Shown: one piece after another, positions 58,407-64,000 of the stretch
Layout of the letters: each line of letters begins with the position of its first letter
How positions within the stretch are numbered: position 1 is the first letter of the stretch
NCBI RefSeq assembly: GCF_964026475.1
Contig: NZ_OZ032151.1
Location: forward strand, 558,001-622,000
Reading direction: 5' to 3'
Source: Candidatus Tisiphia endosymbiont of Nemotelus nigrinus
Lineage (GTDB): Bacteria; Pseudomonadota; Alphaproteobacteria; Rickettsiales; Rickettsiaceae
Length of the DNA stretch: 64,000 nt
Made by a program: the position numbers and the translations under genes
The notes under the pieces: model-generated
Told to the model about the DNA's origin: nothing
Databases searched by the model: none
What the model saw: the letters and a program-made list of their open reading frames with translations, nothing else

Positions 58407-59413
58407 TTGTTTAGTCCCAGGGTGTAATGTTGTATATTATAAAGAATTACCATCAAGAGAGGAATTATGGGACAAATATTACACGGCTGTGCCAAAACGA
58501 CAGAGGCAATACGTTTCGCAATCCAAAATAGTCAAGAGAGCTTAAAGACTTTAGCAAGAAAATATTCTATTAATCCTAAAACAGTTGCTAAGTGGAAGAA
58601 ACGAACTACATTACAAGATACTTGTATGGGTCCCAAAGAACCATCTTCTACAGTATTAACTTCTGAAGAAGAAGCTATGTGTATAGCATTTCGTAAACAC
58701 ACTTTATTATCTTTAGATGATTGCTTATATGCTTTACAAGTTAGTATTCCCAAGCTTACTAGATCTTCTTTACATAGACTTCTTCAACGCCATAATGTTA
58801 GTAGGTTACCGGAAGTAAAAGGAAATAACAAAACCAAGAAGAAGTTTAAACTTTATCCAATTGGTTATTTCCATATAGATATTGCTGAAGTCAAAACAGA
58901 AGAAGGTAAACTCTATCTATTTGTTGCTATTGATCGCACTTCAAAGTTTGTGTATGTAGAACTTTTACCAAGATGTACCAAGACAGAAACAGCACAATTT
59001 CTTCGTAATTTAATTAAAGCTATACCTTATAAAATTCATACTATTTTGACAGATAATGGTATTCAATTTACTAACAGAACAGTAGATAAGCATGCTTGGA
59101 TGCATATTTTTGATCGTATTTGCTATGAATACAATATTGAACACAGGCTAACAAAAGTTAATCATCCATGGACTAATGGACAGGTAGAACGTATGAATCG
59201 TACTATTAAAGAGGCAACTGTTAAACGTTTTTATTATGACAATCATCAGCAACTTAAACAACATTTATATGATTTTATCAATGTCTACAATTTCGCAAAA
59301 AGACTTAAAGCTCTTAAAGGTTTAACTCCTTATGAATTTATCATAAAAACATGGACATCTGATCCAAATAAATTTATTATTAACCCTAACCACCACACCC
59401 TGGGACTAAACAC
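58407..59413 (+). mobile_element. IS481-type insertion sequence, copy 2 (1007 bp)
   Basis: Same length and ends as the copy at 11426-12432, but in the opposite orientation, with the first base T instead of G. It is flanked by CTAG at 58403-58406 and 59414-59417. It lies in intergenic DNA, not in a recognised gene. Confidence 0.92.
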
Positions 59414-59417
59414 CTAG
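58467..59417 (+). CDS. IS481-type DDE transposase, copy 2
   Basis: 316 aa, catalytic D138, D196 and E241 as in the first copy, with H209, V273 and T311 as the only changes. The TAG stop (59415-59417) is again formed by the CTAG flank, outside the element. It appears intact. Confidence 0.95.
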   Translation: MGQILHGCAKTTEAIRFAIQNSQESLKTLARKYSINPKTVAKWKKRTTLQDTCMGPKEPSSTVLTSEEEAMCIAFRKHTLLSLDDCLYALQVSIPKLTRSSLHRLLQRHNVSRLPEVKGNNKTKKKFKLYPIGYFHIDIAEVKTEEGKLYLFVAIDRTSKFVYVELLPRCTKTETAQFLRNLIKAIPYKIHTILTDNGIQFTNRTVDKHAWMHIFDRICYEYNIEHRLTKVNHPWTNGQVERMNRTIKEATVKRFYYDNHQQLKQHLYDFINVYNFAKRLKALKGLTPYEFIIKTWTSDPNKFIINPNHHTLGLNT

Positions 59418-59441
59418 TATTTATTGAAGCTAATCTTCTAC

Positions 59442-59687
59442 TTAATAGAGCTGTGATCCAAAAATTATTAGCTTTAGTTTTAAGTAATGAAGATAAATTT
59501 TTATTATTATTAGTATAAGCTCTAAAGCTCTTAAACTTAGTTTATATCCCTTTAATATACAATGTACAAAGCTTTTTATAATAAATTTACCTGTAATTTT
59601 ATTATTTACTTTATCTATTTTGTATAACTTACCTACTTCATTTTGTTTATTTTCATCTATTAAATTCATAATTTCTGATATTTGCAT
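59442..59687 (-). pseudogene. IS4-like transposase remnant, copy 2
   Basis: 81 codons starting MQISEIMNLIDENKQNEVGKLYKIDK and continuing KFIIKSFVHCILKGYKLSLRALELI, which resembles the N-terminal domain of IS4-type transposases. The frame then runs into unrelated AT-rich sequence. The surrounding 59486-59775 matches 2231-2509. No catalytic region remains. Confidence 0.5.
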
Positions 59688-59775
59688 GTTAAGTTCCTAT
59701 TTTTATATGAACTTAATTTATACACAATCTTTAGTTATATTTTTATACCTTTTTTAACTTTCAACAGTTGTGACC

Positions 59776-59968
59776 TATATACGTATAAGTAACCGGCTTC
59801 ATTTCTCCTAAAAATCCCAAGAATTTCTTTGACTTATGCAGGAAGGCTAATATATCCATACATGAGTTGATAATCAAGTTTTTAAAAGTAGAACAGGTTG
59901 TGAGTTATAGTAGATTGGTTACTAAACTCAACAAACCGACTATTTTATTTGAGTATGATTTATTTTAC
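59776..59968. repeat. Partial copy of the 146-bp repeat
   Basis: GGCTTCATTTCTCCTAAAAA and TGACTTATGCAGGAAGGCTA (about 59799-59850) are one end of the family flanking the restriction-modification gene, in inverse orientation. Nothing else is supported up to the XRE gene. Confidence 0.6.
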
Positions 59969-60343
59969 CTAATCTTCTTTAATCAATGATCGTATCAATG
60001 CGTTAACAGCTTGTTGGTGTGCAGGGTTACGAATTTTCATAAAATTCCTTGACACTTCTATACACATACGTTGATGTTGAGTATGTACAGGCTCAACATT
60101 TTCCGTATCTTCTAAACCTTCATAAAAATAATCGATATTTTTTTCTAGTGCCTTAGCAATAAGAATCAACCTACCCATTGATATTCTATTAATACCCTTC
60201 TCATATTTTTGTAATTGTTGATGTGTTACCACTATCACCTTTGCAAGTTGTTGACGCGATAACCCCTTAGCAAGTCTTAGAGAATAAATTCTTTCACCTA
60301 TAAATTGGTCAGCTTTTTCTATAAAGTCATTTTTTCGTGCCAT
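59969..60343 (-). CDS. XRE-family helix-turn-helix regulator
   Basis: 124 aa. A Cro/CI-type DNA-binding domain covers about residues 15-70: GERIYSLRLAKGLSRQQLAKVIVVTHQQLQKYEKGINRISMGRLILIAKAL. The C-terminal 50 residues are short and helical (MKIRNPAHQQAVNALIRSLI), as in other alphaproteobacterial XRE regulators. AAAGGAG precedes the ATG. Target genes are unknown. It stands alone, followed upstream by a long AT-rich gap. Confidence 0.9.
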   Translation of the reverse strand: MARKNDFIEKADQFIGERIYSLRLAKGLSRQQLAKVIVVTHQQLQKYEKGINRISMGRLILIAKALEKNIDYFYEGLEDTENVEPVHTQHQRMCIEVSRNFMKIRNPAHQQAVNALIRSLIKED

Positions 60344-60878
60344 AGTTAACTCCTTTAGAATTATTAAATTTTTGTAAAATATAATACATTATTAATAAAT
60401 ACAAAGATTACTGTCATATATTATATAACCTAGAAAGGCAACAATTAAAATAAGTTTATTTACATTTATACTGTTTTCTATCAGTAAATGTTGATTATAT
60501 TATTTATTTATATACAAGTAGTACTTAATATTCTTTAACTATTATATAATTATAATAATCTTATAGGTAGTTAGTGATCTTGTAAATTATAATTTCATTT
60601 TTATTGGATTTTTTAAACCTTTATTTCACAATTCTAGATAGAAATAATACTAAAAGCAGATAGTATTTTTATTGAACGTTTTTGGTGAATATTAAAACAG
60701 GAAAAATTTATCGGATTATTTTAACGATGGTAAAGGAGGCAAAGACAAGAGATTAACGAATATGTAGACTTTGATAACAGACAAAGAATGTATTAAGCTT
60801 TGGATTATGAAACTCCATAGTGTATATATTAAAAAATATTGTATAAAAACAACAATTGTAGGGTAAGTATATTTTTCT
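60344..60878. other. AT-rich gap, nothing recognised
   Basis: A 535-bp region between the XRE gene and the end of the pentapeptide gene, both on the minus strand. Very AT-rich with no coding frame or repeat family I can support; it likely carries the XRE promoter and the pentapeptide gene's transcript end. Confidence 0.5.
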
Positions 60879-63800
60879 TTACTTTGCTAAGCTTCCACTA
60901 TGCTTCCTTTTATTTTGCTCTGCTAACATTGTTTGACCCGGCTTAGGTGCTGCGGATACTGGCGAAGCAACTTCTATTTTCTTTACAGTTGCTTTAGCCA
61001 GATCTGCATTTTTTAACAAAGGATTTGCTTTAACTTCCTCTTTTATATGACCAACAACTTTTATCTTATCTAAATTCATTGTTTTTTCTGGATGTTTTTT
61101 GTTATATTTTTTAATTGCTGGCAGAAGTGTAGTTAGAGTACTACCATCAATGGTAGCTCCTTCAAAGTTTATATGCTCTTTAAAAGTAGCTCCCTTAAAA
61201 GAACATTCTTTAAATACCGCATCTTTAATTGAACATTTGCCTAATGTTACCTTATTAAAATTAAATCCTTTAACTTCAAAATTATCTAATTTCATGTCAA
61301 CTGTTTCGAAAGACAATCCTCTTAAATCTTTATTACTTAAGGAATAATCCAGTATCGGTGAGTATTTAGCTGGATGATTCCCTTTACTATACTCATAAGC
61401 CAGTTCCTGAAAAATATTAGACAAATCTCTTTTTTCGTCCGATTTAAGATTAGGCAGAATATCTCCAATAATTTGGCTCATTTCTTCACCAATTACTTTT
61501 CCACGTGTTGCATTAGAGACAAAATGTTTTTGAAAATTATGCTTCACAATATTAGCAGTAGCTCCTACAGCTAGAGTTAGAACTTTTCTATCAGATAACA
61601 AGCCAATCAATGGACGAACCATTGCACCATATTCCCCCTTACTATATGAAGCGGTTATTGCTCCTAATTCTTTAGTATGATCCCCTAACACCTTAACAAC
61701 TGCTTCACCTTTTAGTTTAAGTTTTTTACCCATCTCGGTTTCATTTAAAAATTTCTCAACCACAGGACCAAGATCTTTAGCATGTTTTATTAAAAGATTA
61801 GGTATTTCTTTCTGTAAAACGTCTTTGACATTAGGATTATCCTTATTAAACTTAATAAGAGAATCCACTAATTTACTAACTTTTTCTGCTTGTTCAGATT
61901 TAGGTACGTTCATAATATCTGTAGTTTGCTCAATGATTAACCTTAACCCCTCTTTATCTTTTAAACAACTTTCAGTAAGCTCTGTTACTATCGGCAAGAC
62001 ATCAACAATAAACGGAATAGTTGCGGCTGTTGCATCATGTACAAATTTAGGATTCAGACCATAAGATCGTATATTTTGTTGAACTTCTGGTTTATCTAAA
62101 AAACCTAGAATATTTTCTCTATTATCAGCAAAATATTTTGGTAGAGTCTGTTTTAAGGCAGGAGATAAACTTTGAACTACCTGATCAATATTACCTAAAA
62201 TAGACGATACCATGGCTCCTTGCGTTTCTATTATTTCTTCTTTTCTATCAGAAGATAAATTTTTATCAGTCAATAACTCTAAAGCAAGATCCTGATACTT
62301 CATATAAGACTCATAGATTACAACCACTTTAGGAGTATGATCTAATATTGTACTAGTTGCATTAATGGCAAATTGCACAGTATCATCAAAAAACTCTTTT
62401 GACACAAATCTAGTAAATCTATCATCTAGAACATTCCCAGCAATCTTGCTAATTTCCTTTTGATTATCTGGATTGCGTAAAAACTCAACTATATCTTTCT
62501 TAACCACTTCTGCTACTTTCGGACTAACAAATATTTCCAAAGCGTTTTTTATGATCTTACGCCCTGATTTCTCATTAGAAATTACTAGATTTTTATAAAT
62601 TTTTTGTATTTTTTTGTTTGATTCTCCTGCTAATACACCATTTGCTAAATTTAATGCTAACGGTACTATTCCTCTAATAAAATTTTTATCTACTCCATCG
62701 AATATATTAGGATTAACTTTCCTAAGTTCCGTAGATGAAATTAATGGTGTAGGATTTAACACAGCATTTAAAGCTGGCAGTACAGCATATTGGGCTATCT
62801 TATTCTTCATGATGTCAGATTGTGGGGCTTCATTCAAAGCAGATATATATTTAGGCAGCACTACACTAGCTCCCTTGATCAAATTAGATACATGCTCTAC
62901 TTTTTCTTTTTGTAAATTCTCCCTTTCTTCAACTAATAACTTATCGCTTAATAATTTTGCATTCACTTTTTGAAACTTAAGAAAAGTAGTGTAAAGATCA
63001 TTTATATCCGGCAAACTCCTAGTAGCCGAAGATAATACCGTCGCAGCATCAAGAAGAAATTCCCCGACCTTTTTTCCCGCATCTATAGCAGCATTTGGAA
63101 AATTCTCTAATATTGCCAGCCCTTCTAGTTGCTTTGGCTCTTCTTGTATTTGCCTTTCTTGGAACTCCTGTGGAATAATCTCTTGACCATTCTGAATGAA
63201 TTTGCCTTTCAAACCGATCAGATCGCTACCCACAATATCAGTATCGTTATCAATTGTGGCTTTAGACATATTAGCCTCAGCTAATTTCGCTGCCCGTAAA
63301 CTAACCCCTTCTAACCTAACCTTTTCTGCTTGTACTTTTTCCAATATTGCTTGCTGCAATTTTGATCTTGTAAGATCACTATTGGTGAAATTTACCTCAG
63401 TAAAATCGGCTTGCTGAGCTTCAACCCGCCTCATTATACCATCAGAGAGATCAGCTTTCTGTGCGTGAACTTTTTTTAGTATACTATAACTTGCATTAAT
63501 TCCGTGGGCTTTAGCCCCTTCTAAAATAGCTTCTGTTAAGTCAGCAAATTTTATGTCGACATTTTCTAAAATGGCATTTCTAAAATTTGCTCTCGAAGCT
63601 TCCACCATATTTAGATTGGCACGAACAAAACTCACCCCTTCAGCATTAATCCTTGTTAAAATAGCTGCTTCTAAATTCGCTCCATCCAGCTTAGTCAAAC
63701 TATCTAATTCGGCTTCTGATAAATCTATACCTTTTGCTTCTATATTCTCTAGCACGGCATTTTTGAATTGTGCTTTATGTGCTTTAGCTCCTTGCATCAG

Positions 63801-64000
63801 GGCATTTGATAGATTACTATCTATAACTTTACATTCCGTTAAAATAGCTTTATCTAATATTGCATGCTGCATTTGTACTTTTCGTAAATCAGCTGAGATT
63901 AAGGAAATACCCTCTAAATTTGCCTGATTAAATGTTGAATCAGTAAATTTTGCACGATCCCAATTACCATCTTTTATATTCGCATAATCAAAATTGCAGT
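60879..64000 (-). CDS. Giant pentapeptide-repeat protein (5' end beyond window)
   Basis: At least 1039 aa: an in-frame ATG exists at 63872, but the frame and the repeat pattern (SADLRKVQ, FNQANLEG, CNFDYANIK) continue to the right edge, so the start lies outside. The N-terminal part (about to residue 200 after that ATG) is a pentapeptide-repeat beta-helix with A(N/D)L-type units. The middle 650 residues are alpha-helical, with repeated units containing L, P and K (VVEKFLNE, IVEFLRNPDN). A second short pentapeptide block lies near the C-terminus (LRGLSFETVDM, FKECSFKGATF). The K-rich end lacks a membrane anchor. Role unknown; a scaffold or host-targeted protein is conceivable. Confidence 0.88.
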   Translation of the reverse strand, partial: CNFDYANIKDGNWDRAKFTDSTFNQANLEGISLISADLRKVQMQHAILDKAILTECKVIDSNLSNALMQGAKAHKAQFKNAVLENIEAKGIDLSEAELDSLTKLDGANLEAAILTRINAEGVSFVRANLNMVEASRANFRNAILENVDIKFADLTEAILEGAKAHGINASYSILKKVHAQKADLSDGIMRRVEAQQADFTEVNFTNSDLTRSKLQQAILEKVQAEKVRLEGVSLRAAKLAEANMSKATIDNDTDIVGSDLIGLKGKFIQNGQEIIPQEFQERQIQEEPKQLEGLAILENFPNAAIDAGKKVGEFLLDAATVLSSATRSLPDINDLYTTFLKFQKVNAKLLSDKLLVEERENLQKEKVEHVSNLIKGASVVLPKYISALNEAPQSDIMKNKIAQYAVLPALNAVLNPTPLISSTELRKVNPNIFDGVDKNFIRGIVPLALNLANGVLAGESNKKIQKIYKNLVISNEKSGRKIIKNALEIFVSPKVAEVVKKDIVEFLRNPDNQKEISKIAGNVLDDRFTRFVSKEFFDDTVQFAINATSTILDHTPKVVVIYESYMKYQDLALELLTDKNLSSDRKEEIIETQGAMVSSILGNIDQVVQSLSPALKQTLPKYFADNRENILGFLDKPEVQQNIRSYGLNPKFVHDATAATIPFIVDVLPIVTELTESCLKDKEGLRLIIEQTTDIMNVPKSEQAEKVSKLVDSLIKFNKDNPNVKDVLQKEIPNLLIKHAKDLGPVVEKFLNETEMGKKLKLKGEAVVKVLGDHTKELGAITASYSKGEYGAMVRPLIGLLSDRKVLTLAVGATANIVKHNFQKHFVSNATRGKVIGEEMSQIIGDILPNLKSDEKRDLSNIFQELAYEYSKGNHPAKYSPILDYSLSNKDLRGLSFETVDMKLDNFEVKGFNFNKVTLGKCSIKDAVFKECSFKGATFKEHINFEGATIDGSTLTTLLPAIKKYNKKHPEKTMNLDKIKVVGHIKEEVKANPLLKNADLAKATVKKIEVASPVSAAPKPGQTMLAEQNKRKHSGSLAK

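Overview
The window is AT-rich and reads as a chromosome segment of a Rickettsiaceae bacterium, most likely a Rickettsia rich in mobile DNA. Supporting marks are a class I lysyl-tRNA synthetase, tandem Adr-type beta-barrel surface proteins, a giant Sca2-like autotransporter, a proline-rich actin-regulator-like protein, an alphaproteobacterial UDG, many Rickettsia-type palindromic elements (some inside open reading frames), short housekeeping operons and decaying genes. I cannot assign a species.

Layout. 1-2.5 kb: two group II introns head to head (one runs off the left edge) and an IS4-like remnant. 2.6-8.1 kb: lolA-like gene, SRP RNA, dnaX, ybaB, AsmA-family gene. 8.1-13.7 kb (minus strand): znuC, a Bcr/CflA exporter, a small membrane-protein gene split by an IS481-type element, and a disordered hypothetical protein. 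13.9-17.7 kb: an EmrB-type MFS gene split cleanly by an IS110 element, then mnhE. 18-21.5 kb: sucA behind a composite palindromic repeat, then rpmH-rnpA. 21.8-24.3 kb: three Adr-like genes, one intact and two frameshifted. 24.6-32.2 kb: RelA/SpoT synthetase, tlyA-lysS, dsbB, xthA, glycosyltransferase, fabI. 32.3-35.4 kb: a single-chain restriction-modification enzyme between two 146-bp repeats. 35.5-45.4 kb: pheST, proline-rich protein, prmC-rluD, UDG, secB, dcd. 45.9-54.5 kb: the autotransporter, then murF-mraY. 54.6-60 kb: IS427-type element, intron remnant, rph, grpE, a second IS481-type copy and a second IS4-like remnant. 60-64 kb: XRE regulator and a very large pentapeptide-repeat protein open at the right edge.

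Functionally the window mixes core processes (replication clamp loading, tRNA charging, cell-wall synthesis, TCA cycle, secretion, fatty-acid synthesis) with surface and host-interaction proteins. Repeats have shaped it strongly: palindromic elements are read through as protein in prmC and the UDG gene, and insertions have broken at least two genes. The most unusual signals are a candidate bridge RNA in the IS110 left end, with a 10-nt perfect complement to the element's own right end; an IS481-type transposase whose stop codon comes from its CTAG target site in both copies; and the repeat-flanked restriction-modification gene.
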